Below are positions 10,395 to 23,700 of a DNA stretch of 64,000 nt, in pieces (positions within the stretch are counted from its first letter, which is position 1; each line of letters opens with the position of its first letter). The stretch comes from Diphasiastrum complanatum. Its lineage: Eukaryota > Streptophyta > Lycopodiopsida > Lycopodiales > Lycopodiaceae. The notes under the pieces were generated by a model. It was not told the DNA's origin. It did not search any database and was given only the letters and a program-made list of their open reading frames with translations. The translations under genes were made by a program, and so were the position numbers. Where the stretch lies: NCBI GenBank assembly GCA_029204225.1, contig CM055108.1, forward strand, positions 7,831,034-7,895,033, in the 5' to 3' direction.

Positions 10395-13300
10395 ATGCGT
10401 GGCTTAGTGAAAATGTCAGCTAGTTGCTCATATGTTCTACAATGAACAGCATTAATTTCCCTACTCAACAACCTCTCACATATAAAGTGATAGTGTGTTT
10501 GGTTCTCGCATGGAACACCAGATTCTTTGCCAACTGAATGCCATTCTGACTATCACTATATATAATCGTGGGATTTTCATGTTTCATGCCAACCTCATCC
10601 ACCGCCTCAACCATATGGCTTCATGTGCTGCACTACACATTGCCTTATATTCTGCTTCTATTGTGGATAGAACAATTGTACTTTGCCTCTACTAGACTAG
10701 GAAAAGCAACTGTCACAAAATTGGAATACATACCCTGTGGTGGATCTACGATCATCATAGTCACCTCTCCAATCCACATCCACATAGCCACATAACTCAG
10801 GTAAACCGTCGTGCTTCCTATACACCAAGCCATGATTGAAAGTGCCTTTGACATATCGCAAAATGAGTTGGGCTGCCTTCCAATGCATTTTCGTAGGTGC
10901 TGTCATAAATTGACTTACTATACGAACAACATAATATATATTTGGTCTAGTCATGGTAAGGTAAATCAAGCTCCCTACTAACCGCCTATACAACGCAGCA
11001 TAAAATAACTGTGATTCGTCGAGCTTATAAAGCTTTTTACCTAGCTCAATAGGAGTGTTCACTGGCTTTTAATCATGTAGCCTAAACCTGTGCAACAATT
11101 CTCTGACATACTTCACCTATGTTAGTCCCAACCTCATGTCCTTTTTTCCAATCAAAATGTGAAGCTAAGGCAACAAGTAGACATAGAGTATTCCACTTAC
11201 ATATTGGTGCAAAGGTCTCCTCATAGTCGATGCCTTTACTTTGTGCATATCCTTTGATCACCAATCTTGCTTTGTTACTTTGCTATACTTCAATCTGCAT
11301 GGTACTTAGTCCTGTATACCCATTTACAACCAATGAGTTTCTTGCCAACTGGTGGTTCCACTAAGTTCCATGTGCGATGCTTAGCAATTGACTCCATCTC
11401 TTCTTCCATGGCCTTGACCCAAATGTCAGCATCCTTCGCTTCAACATAAGTCGAAGGTTCTTTGCTTTGAATGATGCTAGATAAGAGAGCATAATTTGTC
11501 TCATATCAAGTTGTGTCCTCTCTCTTGTTGATCTTTGTCGCTCTCCCTGGATAGATGATTCAGGAAAGTCATCCATGTCGCGGCTCTCCATCAATCTCTC
11601 AAGCCACTTAGGGAGCTTCCTGTCAGGTGATCAACTTCATGGTGAAAATGTATCTCATGGTACACCCTTCTCCTTGCATTTGTCACCTGCAACTTCAATC
11701 CTATTAGCACCAGAAGGTCTATCTCTACCTCTCCAACCTATCTGTTGAGGTTGAGTAGCAACATCATGAGGTGTATCCATCTGTCCGTCACTAGGAAAGT
11801 CAACAAATAGTCCATCATCAAGAGGAATTTTCATTGTACCATTTTTCCCACTAGATGTATCCATCTTCTCAGCATCCTCATCTTTGTACATCTTAGATTC
11901 ATCAAAGATAACATCACGGCTAACATGTATTTTGTTCTCCAATGGATCAAAACATCTATAGCCTTTACATGATCATCATATCCCAAGAAGATGCACTTTA
12001 CAACAAGCTTACGTCTTTCTTCCTTAGGAATGTGTACAAAGGCCTTACATCCAAAGATTCACAATTGATTCACCTTTGGCTTCTTCTTCGTGAATGCCTC
12101 CTCAGGTGTTATCTTTGGTACAACAATGGTAGGACTTCTATTTTGAAGATAGACTGCGGTACTATATGCTTCTGACCAAAAATCTTTTGGTAGTTTCATC
12201 TCAACAAGCATAAATCTGGTACTCCACAATCGTACAATTCTTGTGCTTAGCTACACCATTGAGTTCAGGAGTATGAGCTTGCATAAATTGTCTTTTGATC
12301 CCACATTGATCACAAAGATCATTGAATTCAGTAGACTTGTACTCACGTCTACTATCAGATCTTAGGACTTTGATCTTCCTACCTGTTTGATTTTCAACCA
12401 TTGCCTTGAAGCCCTTGAAAGTGGTAAAAGCATCCAATTTCTTCTTTAAGAAGTATATCCACATCTTACGTGACATATCATCTATGAAGGTCATAAAATA
12501 ATAAGCTCCTCCTATGGACATAGTCCTCATAGGCCCGCATAGATCTGTGTGGATGAAGTCCATGTTCTTCGCCCTTGCAACACCACCTTTCTTGAATTTC
12601 TCTCGATGTTGCTTCCCATACACACATGATTCACACATCGTCTTCAAGTGGTCTTCCATCATAGGCAATTTTTTCACCATTTCCAATTTCCTCATCAAGC
12701 TAAGGCTTCCTAGGCTCAAATGACCAAGCCTTTTATGCCACAGTTCAGTTTGTGATGGAATGGACGAGATAAGTCCATGTTGCCCCTTAATTGTAGCATT
12801 CAACTTGTACAATTTAGTGTTGAGCTCCCTTATCTGCAACGACTTTGAACTTTTGGTTCACATTTTTCACAAGGCTACGATCATGGGCAAATTCTACTTT
12901 CAACTTTTGATCAATAATGACGCCAACAGAAAGTAGATTTTTCCTCAAATTTGGTACATAAAGTACCTCCTTGATCGTCTTGCTTTTGCCATCAGGTAGT
13001 TGGATGGCAATGGTGCCTATCCCCTTGATCTTGCACACATCACCATTTTCTTGTAAAACAGATGTTCCATTGTCCAACTCTTTCAAGCTACTGAACCAAT
13101 CTTTATTACCCGTCATATGTCTTGTGGCTCCCGAGTCAATGTACCAAGCTGATCATCTTGATTGGATGGCAATGCTGATATAAAGATGCTAGAGTCTTCA
13201 ACTTCACCTTCGTCAACAAGGTTACCTGCTTGCTTTGGTTTTCGCTTGCCTGATTTTGCCAAGAATTTTCGACACTCGCTTTTCCAATGGCCCTTTTCGT

Positions 13301-14042
13301 CGCAATAGAAGCATTTGCCCTTCTTCTTGGTCTTGTTAGATGATCCCTCATCCTCCCGAGTCTTGGGCGAATTGCTGCTTAGAATTCTTTTTACCCTTGC
13401 CTTTGCCTTGTTTTTGGCATGTCGCAAGTGCTTGATCATCAGTATTTTGATGTCTAGCTTTCACCATCTCTCATCGCTGCTCCTCATACATCAAGATTCC
13501 TATGAGCTCGTCAAAGGTTGGTAATCTTTCTCTTGATGCTATCCCACTTACGAACATCTGATAAGGTTCTACAATGCTGCATAATGCATTTGTGCACCAG
13601 ATCAACATCAGGTATGCGCTCGCAATAGAATGCAGTTCATCTCTCATTGTCTTGATTCTGGTCATATAAGTCTGAATGTGCTCTCCTTGTTCCATTCGGG
13701 CACTATTCAACTTTGACTTCAGAAACATAATCCTTGATGGATTTGCGTCTTGAACTTCTCCTTTAGCACATCCCATGCCTATCTTGGTGTAATGGCATCA
13801 CTTATGTGGGTAATGATGTTGTCTTTCACTGACAAGTTGATGAAGGTCAACGCTCTCCTCGCCTTCCTATCAAACACTTTAATGTCCGCTTCATTCGGCG
13901 GTCTTCCCTCATCACCTGTGAGGACATCCCACAGTTCCTTTTCTATCAGTATGTTTTTCATTTTGAATTTCCACACCACGTAGTTGGAAATCCCGTCCAA
14001 TTTGCTATTTTCACTCAAAATGGACTCTCCCATGTTTGCCAT
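10395..14042 (-). mobile_element. Decayed minus-strand Ty1/copia (lineage B)
   Basis: On the minus strand, gag starts MANMGESIL at 14042 and runs to a zinc knuckle (CFYCDEKGHWKSEC) near 13320-13280. Protease has an intact DSGAT near 13139-13125. Integrase is at about 12740-12200, with the pre-integrase motif LWHKRLGHLSLGS. Reverse transcriptase fragments lie at 11590-11090 and RNase H at 11062-10395. The integrase motif normally DNGGEY reads DSRREY and the catalytic glutamate position (NGVAERKN) reads NGVAKHKN, so it is catalytically dead. The central reverse transcriptase including the YVDD box is deleted around 11150-11065. No 5' LTR or tRNA-Met site is visible to the right of gag. It is a different lineage from elements 1-3. 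Confidence 0.85.
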
Positions 14043-15690
14043 TCCAAAACTGCCTAAAACTACCGTAGGCTAAAAGAGGTGTTTTGAGTACAATGGCGAT
14101 GTCAGTAACTTATTTGAGGACACACATTGCAAATGGAAACATTATTATTCACTTTTTTGCATTACCATATTTATTTGATAATCTGTCTAGATTCAATAGA
14201 AAGTACATACATGTGAAACTTCAATCAAATATAACATGAAGATTTGATTGCTCATTTTAGAGTCATTTGTAGATTTCATCTTTAAAATTTCCAATGTCCA
14301 TGCGGCCTCATGGAAACAATACCCACAATTGTGTGACCAATTATAGTAGAACCTATTGCAACCACGATAAGAGACAATGCAACTATATGGTATTAATGCT
14401 AAAGGGTGTGGAATTATTTTTCAAGTTTTTGACGTGATGTTGTAGTGAGTGACAAAGCTTTTTTATGTGATTTAAGAGGATCAATCAACCTACTTAATCA
14501 CTTTTTTGCAATCTTCTACAAGTACAACAAGATTGAAACAAAATGCACATGGAGCTATTCTAATGGGCAAACGTCAATCTTTGTGTGAATTAGATCATAC
14601 AACCGTGGGGAGAGGTGAGATATTCAAGAGTGAGATGAATGTAAAACATGGTGTGTTTTACCTCTTTGTTGAAGAAGAAATTTTGTAGTAATCTCTTTTG
14701 TGTGCATAAGTGAAAAGCTTGTCTACGTGGTTGAGAAGAGTATCAAAGTTTCACCATTCTGGGTAGCCAAGGTTGAGGAGATTGTTGGAGAACGATCATT
14801 CTCAATATTGGCCTAGGGGATCTACTCTTTGGATGTAGGAAAGCCCTATCTCACTTTGTTGTAGAGCTATTGCTTTGCATATCGTCGTATCAAGTCATAC
14901 ACCTTAACTGGTTTGTAGACAAGATACTTTGTTCGAGGGAGCAATGTTGTCAATATAACCTATGACATCAAGACTTGGCTAGAGTAGTCGACATGGTGCC
15001 ACATCAAGAGACACTTATGCTATTTGGCTATGCTTAGTCATATAGAGTACTCACAGATTATTGAACGTAATTGCAATGTACAACACTATAGTTGTGGTAG
15101 ACTGGAACGATCTTGTCCTTTTGAAAAAAATTGAGCACTTAAAATTAGTCACAATGTGTAAAATTTTATGGATGCATATTTCACTATGTTATACTATGAC
15201 ACAAAATATGCCACTCAAACTTTTGGTTTTTGAAAAGGAGCACTTTATGGCATACATTCAAGTAGTCAAAGTTTGAAATTCCTTATACTTTACAAAATAA
15301 TACTCAACTTAGATGATTTCTAGCTATAAATTGGCACCAAATTTGTTGTCCTTCAACGTCTTAAAAGGTAGGGGATGTTATGAGGTATTATAACTAGTGT
15401 ATGCTACAGTGAGGAAAAGTTTATGAGATGGAATGTGAAAGATTCAACTAGTTTCATCACATTTTGCAATATTTTCATATTTGGCATATTGAGGCCAAAA
15501 CTTGTTTTAGACTTAGAGGTTGACTTTTCAAAGTTTAGTAGTCTAAATGTCATTTGAATAAACACTTTTTGAAAGTGTGGGAAAGTTAGAATGCGAGTTT
15601 CAGTAGATTCAATTTGAATAGTTGGGTACATTGAATCTAGACCCAAAATTAGTAGGGTTAGCATTTTAGTGGGAAAGCCAAGTGGCCAAA
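14043..15690. other. Non-coding stretch, nothing recognised
   Basis: No conserved protein or RNA signature. Only short random reading frames occur. It may contain worn LTR sequence, but no repeat partner in the window supports this. Confidence 0.5.
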
Positions 15691-15707
15691 TAGGGTTTGG
15701 ACCTGCT

Positions 15708-15717
15708 ATAAAAGGAT
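15708..15717 (+). promoter_or_regulatory. TATA box-like motif of a possible old LTR
   Basis: CTATAAAAGG followed about 30 bp downstream by a CT-rich stretch (TCTTCTCTCTTCTC), a layout typical of plant LTR or gene core promoters. There is no coding sequence downstream until 17701, so an LTR origin is more likely than a gene promoter. Confidence 0.3.
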
Positions 15718-16740
15718 GTAACTCGTGGAGAGAGCAATCTTCTCTCTTCTCTATCTCATTTCATGCTTATACATGGTTCTCTTGGGTTCTACTATCCATT
15801 TGTGCACTATCTTGGTGATTGCTTGCAATTCTATGTGTAGAACGATCTATATTTGCTATTTTTGGATTCACACGTGTGAAATACAGTAGCTTGCTGGTTT
15901 TGCACGGACAACAACAATACATAATCATTTCGTTCAAGTTTGATAAAGTTCTATTAGTATTTGCATCTCAATTTGTGTGTAGATGTTGATTTTTCTACAT
16001 TGGTGAGATTGGTAGTGTATTTCTCTTTCTAACCAAAGATCATTCAAGTAGATTGGATCTTAAGGATCTGAAATCTTTCACATGGAACATGTTTAAAATA
16101 TTTTTAGTCTATTTTTCCTTGTTGATATTTCGTATTTGACTAAGAATAGTGGTTGACCAAAAGTTTTTAAAGAGTTTGGACTTTTTGATTGTTTAAAACA
16201 TATAGGGCCATACTTGCGATTTGTTCGTGTGACTTCAAAGCAGAAGTACATAGATCCTCCTTGAGTTCATAACAAAAATGCATAGATACTCTACGAAAGG
16301 ACCATTTATCTTAGATGTCACAATGCATCCTATTTCATATAGTGCTAACAACTTTGGTCTCTACCAATTATCAGTTTTTCTTTGGAATGGAGCCAAGGAA
16401 GTTGAGATCTTGCTTCATATTGGATTTGTACTTATTGCTTGTGAACTTAATAAACTTAATATGGGGAGTTGGAGCCTTTGATGGAGGGTCTCATGTCAAA
16501 GAAATCTATGCACTAATGATATAAGCGGGAGGGGGCATTGCCAATACTCTTTTATACTTGGTCCAAAGATGAGTATACATTAACATTGTCATGCCACGTG
16601 AGTGCTAGTGGCCCCCACAGCGGCATTGGCCTGCCAATGCCCATCATCCTTATGGGGTGGGACCAACACATGATCTCTTGGCCACACCCACCCAACACGT
16701 GAAATCTTGGCACACCACACCTGAGTTCCAAATGGACTTA
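15718..16740. other. Non-coding stretch with a short perfect inverted repeat
   Basis: No gene seen. A 9-bp perfect inverted repeat with a 2-base spacer (GGCATTGGC ct GCCAATGCC) lies at 16622-16641. Confidence 0.5.
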
Positions 16741-17300
16741 TAAATGACCCTAAACCCTAAAACCGTAAGAGGGGGGAGCGGGGGGGCTCGCATCTTGCGA
16801 GCACGGTTCCCCTTTGGCCCCAGTGCCCTCCTGACCACATTTTTTTTTTTAAAACTGGCTGCCCGGACGCCACGTGTCCAGGCAGCCAGTTTTAATCCCA
16901 TAAGCATTATTGCAAGGGAACTGGGAGGGGATATATAGAGAAACCCACCCAATTCCTTGCATGTATGTGTGTGTGTGAGCTTGGTGTCCGGCGCCACCCC
17001 CGCTGCCTGGGACTTCCTGCCCGTTGCGTTGCCTGCCCGACGCCACCCTGCTGCCCGGTACCGCAGCCCGCCCTATTGCATGGGACCGCAACCTGGCGCC
17101 ACCCCGTTGCTCGGGATCACGCCTCGACACCGCCCGCCAAAAATTGCCCGCGTCCTGATTTTGGCGGGCACCCGAGCACGGGCCATGCGTCATGCGTTGG
17201 GGGCACAGGGGCCAAACGCCTCCCATGCGGCCCGTACTCTAAAGCCCCAGCCGGGGGGTGAGATGGTTTTTCAAAAGAAAAGAAAGGAAAAATACCAAAA
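16741..17300. other. GC-rich block with hairpin upstream of the first gene
   Basis: Base composition changes sharply to GC-rich. The block holds a strong hairpin (16851-16893) and then repeated GACGCCACCC and CTGCCCGG-like words at 16985-17130. Open frames here have no recognisable domain and are probably accidents of GC content. It could be the end of a GC-rich transposon or LTR next to the gene promoter. Confidence 0.5.
16851..16893. repeat. Perfect 13-bp inverted repeat (hairpin)
   Basis: AAAACTGGCTGCC at 16851-16863 pairs with GGCAGCCAGTTTT at 16881-16893. Inside the loop GGAC (16865-16868) pairs with GTCC (16876-16879). The loop contains the palindrome CACGTG, a plant G-box core. Confidence 0.85.
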
Positions 17301-17700
17301 TGTACGATGACGGAGCGCTCAACGGAGAAAGCGCACCGTCAGCGTTTACAACGAGGGAACGGCCTAGACACTGACGGACGAAAGTCCGTCACTACGGGAT
17401 GCGCGTGCTACGTGGCATCACATGGTTGGTACATCGAGTAATGTCGAGCTCACTTTAGCGTACGAAAGCTTAGCCTGCTCCAGTCTTTTTGTGGGAGCTG
17501 CTTTATACGTTTTGTTCTTTTCCTTCCTTCCTTCTCCGCTCTCTCGCCATCTCTCTCGCTCTTCCTCCCTCCAATTCATTCTTTTGGAAGATTGTTGATC
17601 AAATCTGCGATTGCAGGGATTGATTCATCATTTCCATCAGATTCGTCTCTCGCAGAGGATTAGATCGAGCCAAATATTGCAATCCCTGACCAATTATGAG
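17301..17700 (+). promoter_or_regulatory. Probable promoter and 5' UTR of the large gene
   Basis: The stretch before the proposed ATG includes a pyrimidine-rich run at about 17517-17580 (CCTTCC and CTCTC words), common in plant 5' leaders. A weak TATA-like TTTATACG lies near 17501. No transcript evidence is available, so the start of transcription is a guess. Confidence 0.4.
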
Positions 17701-20700
17701 ATGAGAAATGGTCAACAGCAGTAAGTGCTGCTTCCTGCACTTGTACATACTATAATAACTGTGAATACAGGGGTGCTGCTAATAGCAGCTGCTATTCATT
17801 GCTTCTGAATGTTTTAGGATGAAAGAAACTAATGGATGAATCGATTTAGGGCTTGGATTTGGCTGGAAGGAAGCCTTGATTGGGGTATTTTGGCAAAGGA
17901 TGATGGTTTGATACCTCTTTTCACGAATAATTTTGTGTCATGGTTGCAAGATCTAGCTTCCGTGCCAGAAAATGCATTCATTAAATCCGCATGTAGTGGT
18001 TTTGTGCCGGGCTCATGAGGCGGGTTAATTGGCCTCTGTCAATATGTCTTTCCGGAGGATAATGAACAATGCGGGGGCTTGATGTCTCAATATGGCAAAG
18101 CTCAAGCCAAAACGTTTTTTAAAACTTGAATCGAAATATTAAACAAATGAAGCAACCATAATAATTGCGACTTAGTCAAATTAGCACATAATAGATTGAT
18201 GTGTGCAGCAGCAGCAGCAATGGAGAGCTATAGGAACATTTTCTTCTCACAAGAAGCATATCCATCTATCGATTTCACGCTCCTCGATCGTCCAAGTGGC
18301 AGGTAGGCTGGCTTATATACCCTAAGAGCTGCCAGCAATGGGGTTACCTAGTTCATCGATACAATACGGACAATCCCTCGAACGTAGGTCACTTCCTAGA
18401 CATGGTTCTTCAATATTATGATGGCAACTTTGACCTCGGGAGTGAGAAATTAGTAAAATATACATTCAAGTTTTATATACGTCCGAAAGTTGTGCACGTT
18501 TTTCGGAGCTTATAAAAGGATATAAAAAGCATTTCGTGTTCAAATTTGCGCTCCTTTGAGGTGCTCATCTATCATGTCCTTTTCTTTCCTTTTTCTTACA
18601 GCTGAGAACAGTTTTATCTTTGCGATTGCAGCACAGTCCCCGCATCACACTCAACTGCGGCTCTTCTTCCAGGTAGGGTGCTCTATTTCGTTCTGGAATG
18701 CTGATATTCTCTTTTCTCGTTTTCTCCTTTTATGTTTTCTTGTATTGCATGCTAATATTATCGATCATGCTAATATTATCGATCCTGACGGATGAAGATT
18801 GATGTATTCTTAAAGTAGGGTTTCTATTTTCATATCCATCTCAAAGCTGGCCTTCCATTTCTATTACAAGCTTTCATGATGTCATAAGGCTATTTCTTAA
18901 TCTAAGGCTATAGCCTCTTTCTTTATTATGCTTATTTTGTCTATAGGTTGTCGGAGCTAATCACAAAAACAAGCAAATTCTGAGTACTTTGAGAAAACCT
19001 TGACAGATTTGCACAACCCAGATTCAGCTTTCCCTTCTTTTGAGTTATTGAATGGGAATGGTGTTTATTCACTGGGAGGTCTTCGTGTTGCGGCAGAGGC
19101 TTATCCACTTGAGGATGGAGAGTAAGTGCAGAAGAACGATTTTCTATTTCGTCCTTTGTTTGTCCTAGGCTTTTGTTAAGGGGTAGGGTTACATTTTATG
19201 TTTGCCCTATTTTTTTATTCTGTTCTATGTCCCCATTTGTGCGTCTGATTGGAGTCGAACTCATGACCTCAAGTAAAGAACATGAAGTCTTCACCAACAT
19301 GCCAATTATTGGAGGACTGTTCGACCTATTTTTTTGCCGTCCTTATCTTCATCTTCATGATAACGATTAAAGCAAACCTCATTAATAAAAATATCTGCTC
19401 CCATGTGGCTGCTTTGCTGACTTTTCTTCTGTTTTTCTTTCGTGGCACATCCCCATTCCCAATGCAACACGGAAAACAGAGCATGAAGCTTGTTTGAACA
19501 ACAAGATGAGCTTTGTGATTATTGATTTTCTTCAGACTTTGGTTTCAATCTAAAACATTTGAACGTCTCTTGTGCCAGTTTCAGGCCTGAACTTCAGGAG
19601 TTTCATGCAAGGCTCAAGGAGAGGCTTGTACAGTCGCATTTGGTGAAGATGCAGGATGGTAGAGTGAGTAACTTTAAGGAGATACATTCTTTTCTTTCTA
19701 TTTACATTTATAAGCATGACTACAAGCAACTTTTTCGTGCTCAAATCTGATTTAAAGGCATGTGGAGGATTATGTCTGTCATAAAGGCTAAAATACGAGG
19801 ATATTATCACTCATATATGATGTTCTGTTAAGCAATGTGCTTTCAAGATCCCTGCCTTGCTTTACCACTGTTATTATGATTCAGTTTGTGGTAGGCCCAT
19901 CTGCACATTTTGCAAAGATTTTTGGCATGTTTCTGCCTGTTTGTTGTTCTTCTATGTTACGTGTTTGTGCTTCCATCATGCACATTGCAGTGGAGTTTGG
20001 ATTTATTAAACTTTTCCAAGTCTCATTTGCAAAGTTAATAACATGACCATTTTGTAAACCTGGTAGCAGAGTACTAGAAATATTGCATTACCTGACAGTC
20101 GTTGGCTGAATTTTTTGTTGGTATTTCTTTAAGCGAAGGCTTTTTTTCACTTATGTGTTTACATGGTCATGACTGACCCACACTCTTTCCCCCCTGTGAA
20201 GGGTGCAAAATCTTTTACTGCTTAGCTGCTATTTATCATGTTTATATTAGAAAGTTGAACTTCTCAGAAATTATGGTACGCCATTTACTGACTTGTTTTG
20301 TGGAACAGGCAGGAAATTTCAATCTAGGGTTGCCATCATCTCATCTGCAATTCCCAGTTGAAGCTCACAGACCAGTTTCAAATGCTCATGTTTGTTCCAA
20401 TCAGGCAATAGAGCGGGCACAAATGCAGATGCCCTCTTCTCTTGATGAAACAGCGGAAGTTCACGACTTCTTTGAACCGACCCAAATTACACAAGAACAG
20501 GCAACATCGGCATCTGTGCCACATTTGCCTTGGCTTGGAATGAACAGTCGGAACGATCAGACCGAACGGGGTTACCAGATGCGATATAAGTCAGAGGCTC
20601 CTAATGCAAGGAATTGGATTGGAAATAGACTGGGTAATCATGAATCAAGCAACCATTTAAGCTTTCAAAGCAGTTCTGGTATAAGCTCTCAGCCTGCAAA

Positions 20701-23700
20701 CAATGATGCCTCTCTGAAAGTGACACATTCCTTCCTTGCTGCTTCAGGGAAACAATCATCGGAAAGCGAGCGGTTCTCTAATAAAGGAATAAGTTTGCAA
20801 AGTTTCCAGTCAAGTTCTAATCCTACTGTCATAAGGAGCCAACCTCGTAGTCAGCCTTTAAATTTTGAAGGGTTGTTCTCGAGTTCGGCAACTCAATTTG
20901 AAAAAGGTGATGCTTCCTCTGTTGAAAAGGAACGAGTAGATGAATCAAGACCTAGAGGGCAAAATGTGATGTACAATCATGTTCAACATATGAAGTCGTC
21001 TGGTCTGAATCAAGAGGTCATGCCACAAGAGCAGCCTTCTCAGAATTACGACGTTCTGGGTGGCCAACTTTTCCCTAAGGCTAACTTACAAGGAGGCTTT
21101 GGACAACAGCCAGAGTTTGAAACAGCTCAATATTGGCAGCAGCACATCCTCTATCAGCAATATATACAAGAAATGCACAGACAGCAGCTAATTTTGCAGC
21201 TACAACAGCATTCTCAGCTGTCAGGGCAGCAACAATTGCAATTGCTGTTGGCTTCTCACAATCAAGGTTTCAGCACCCAGTTTTCACAAGAACAAGACCA
21301 CCTGAAAGCTGGAGCTGAAAGCTGGCAGTCTCCCTACCAACCGTATCTGTACCAGCCTCAGAATGCTTCGAGCAATGTGCAGTGGCCATTAACTAGCTTA
21401 TCTTCTATGCAAGGTGACACCAAAAGTCTTCCTCCAGGAGCTGGCATATCATGGCAACAACTAGCTCCGAAAGCATCACCAGTAAATTCCCCTCTTATTA
21501 ATTATTCTTATAAAAACAGAAGAGATGATGGCATTGTGCAGACAGCAAACACCTTACCTAATGCACAAGCTGACACAGACTACCATTATGGTGGCATAGA
21601 AAAGCAAACTATTGATGGTCCTATGGTGAACAGACAAGCCTCTTATGATCCCAATATAGGGCCACCTGCTTACCTGGGAGTATCACTTGGCAGAAATAGT
21701 TCCTATGATGATTCCCAAAGAGACAAGCTCCAACTCTCTGGTGAGTTTCCCTTTGGGCAAATCGCACAGGACACATGTCTTCAGTCTGCAAATGAAGCAA
21801 AGAACATGAACAGCTACTATGACAATGACCTCCAATCATCTTCTCAATTGGTAGATTATTCAACAAGACAGCAAAACTGGGCTGGGGTTGGTCATGAAGG
21901 GGAGACACAAGTGTCATTTTTCCCGCAAAGTAATCCTCGAGATTCCAGTCAATCATCCATGCTTGGCAGCCATTTTGAGAGTCAAGAAATCTATGAAAAG
22001 ATTAATTCCCCCCAGTCATGTAGTGAGCTACTTTTAGGAAACCAAAGTAAAGACTTGCAAAAAGTTAGATCCCATTCAACTGGAGCAGACACTTTAAACA
22101 AGACTACCATGAAACAAGGTAGTTGGAGTGTCCAGGGTATGCATAACCTGTCCCCTCGGCATGATGAGGCTATGAATTCCACACATATGGAACTTGGAGG
22201 GTCAAATAGCTGGAGTAACGTGCAAATGCAAGAAACTCAATTCCAATCAGGAAATTCACATCAGCCAGGTCCTGGCATAAAAGAACAGGGTGTTTGGAAT
22301 GACTTGAGCCTACAGAATGGTAGCCCACTCTCTGGAAGCACCCTGCGCTTATTTACTGATTTTGATGGAAGGCAGTCTGTTGATGGAAGTGAGTACAATC
22401 TCCAACAACATAATTCTCAGATAGTAAGTAAGTCAGAAGATGAGCAGCAATTTTCTGAAAGCAGACTTTTGCAGGAGCAAAATAGCCTACAAACTGAAAA
22501 TTCCTTTCCCCTTGCTGATTCAACTGAAAGGCTGCATGTTAATTGGAAAGCTAGTAGTTTGCACCAATCAGATGTCTATTTGGACAACAAACTACAGGCC
22601 CTTTTGGAGTTAGAAGAAAAAATGAATGATCAATTGCCAAACCAGCAACTGTTCCAAGATGCAACTCAAAATGGTGGTCCCTTTCAGCTAACTGAAATGG
22701 ATTGGCAGAACCAGAGTCGTTCATGGGACCAAAGCTTACAGCATGCTGGACTCCATGGTCAGGCTTTTCTTCCAATTAACCATTCTATTGGTAGGGTATC
22801 AAAAGCTGAGATTAGACAAAGACAAGGTCACATTTCTCAGAACATGCAGCTTTTTAGCAAGGTTGATTCACCATTTCAAAACAACGAGGATGGTTTTGCC
22901 TCTGCAGGCATATCCCAAAGCCATGCTGCAGGTTTAGAGGGGAGGACACAGATTGTTCAGGTTGCAGACAGAATGCAAGCAGAGAATTTCCAGCTCTCAA
23001 GGGAGGTGATTGCAAAGAGATCAAGAGGACAAGCTGACGTTAATGTTCAGAACCACAGTTCTGATATGGGGACTAATTTAGAAGCCTTTGGAGTGGATGT
23101 CAGGTCAAAGGAGAGAATGCTGAATACACAAAATCCAATGTGTGTGAGTCAAGAGTTGCCTTTAAAGCTTTGGGCCAATCAAAATGCAACGAGTAAACAG
23201 GAATTTAATCCCCAGTTTTGGAGGCTTCTTCTAAGTAATGCTGTCGATAACGTCTCTGGAAGGAACCAGAGAGATGGCTCCATGTTCTCGACTATTTCAC
23301 AGGGGGGCAACAATGCTGACTATCCACAGGTAGAACAGCAAGATGATAGGGAGAAACTAATGAATATGAAATGCTCACTGCTGGAAAGTCCACAGAAAGA
23401 TAGGTACTCCCATTCCCCTTCAGATTCACATGCAAAGCTTCAGCACAGGCTGCATTCTCCTAATTTGTCAGGTTCAGTTGGAGGTTCGACTCCTCCAAGG
23501 TTATCTCTTCTTTCAGGAAATTTGGTCTCCAGTTGCTACAATCCTGAGGTTAGTTCTGCAGAGAACATAAACTTTGATGAAAGGCTACGACCAGAGACAG
23601 ATGTACAGCAACTTCTTGCCCAGCAGAATGGACAAAAGTCCATCACTGGAAAGCAAGTGCACTATGCTATAGGTCCTTCACAAATTAAAGAAAAGGTATT

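Noticed and set aside
16650-17310. Several overlapping GC-rich frames of about 100-125 codons
   Set aside because: High GC removes stop codons. There are frames on both strands, no known motif, and repeated DNA words explain the sequence.
18221-18302. Short open stretch after a CAG run, ending at a GT donor-like site
   Set aside because: It could be an exon, but including it breaks the reading phase that fits the other first exons, and no similarity supports it.
20255-20308. ATG-initiated start of the 1,185-codon frame as the protein start
   Set aside because: The first 18 codons lie in an intron. A CAG acceptor at 20306-20308 and matching phase with the exon at 19579-19663 favour splicing.
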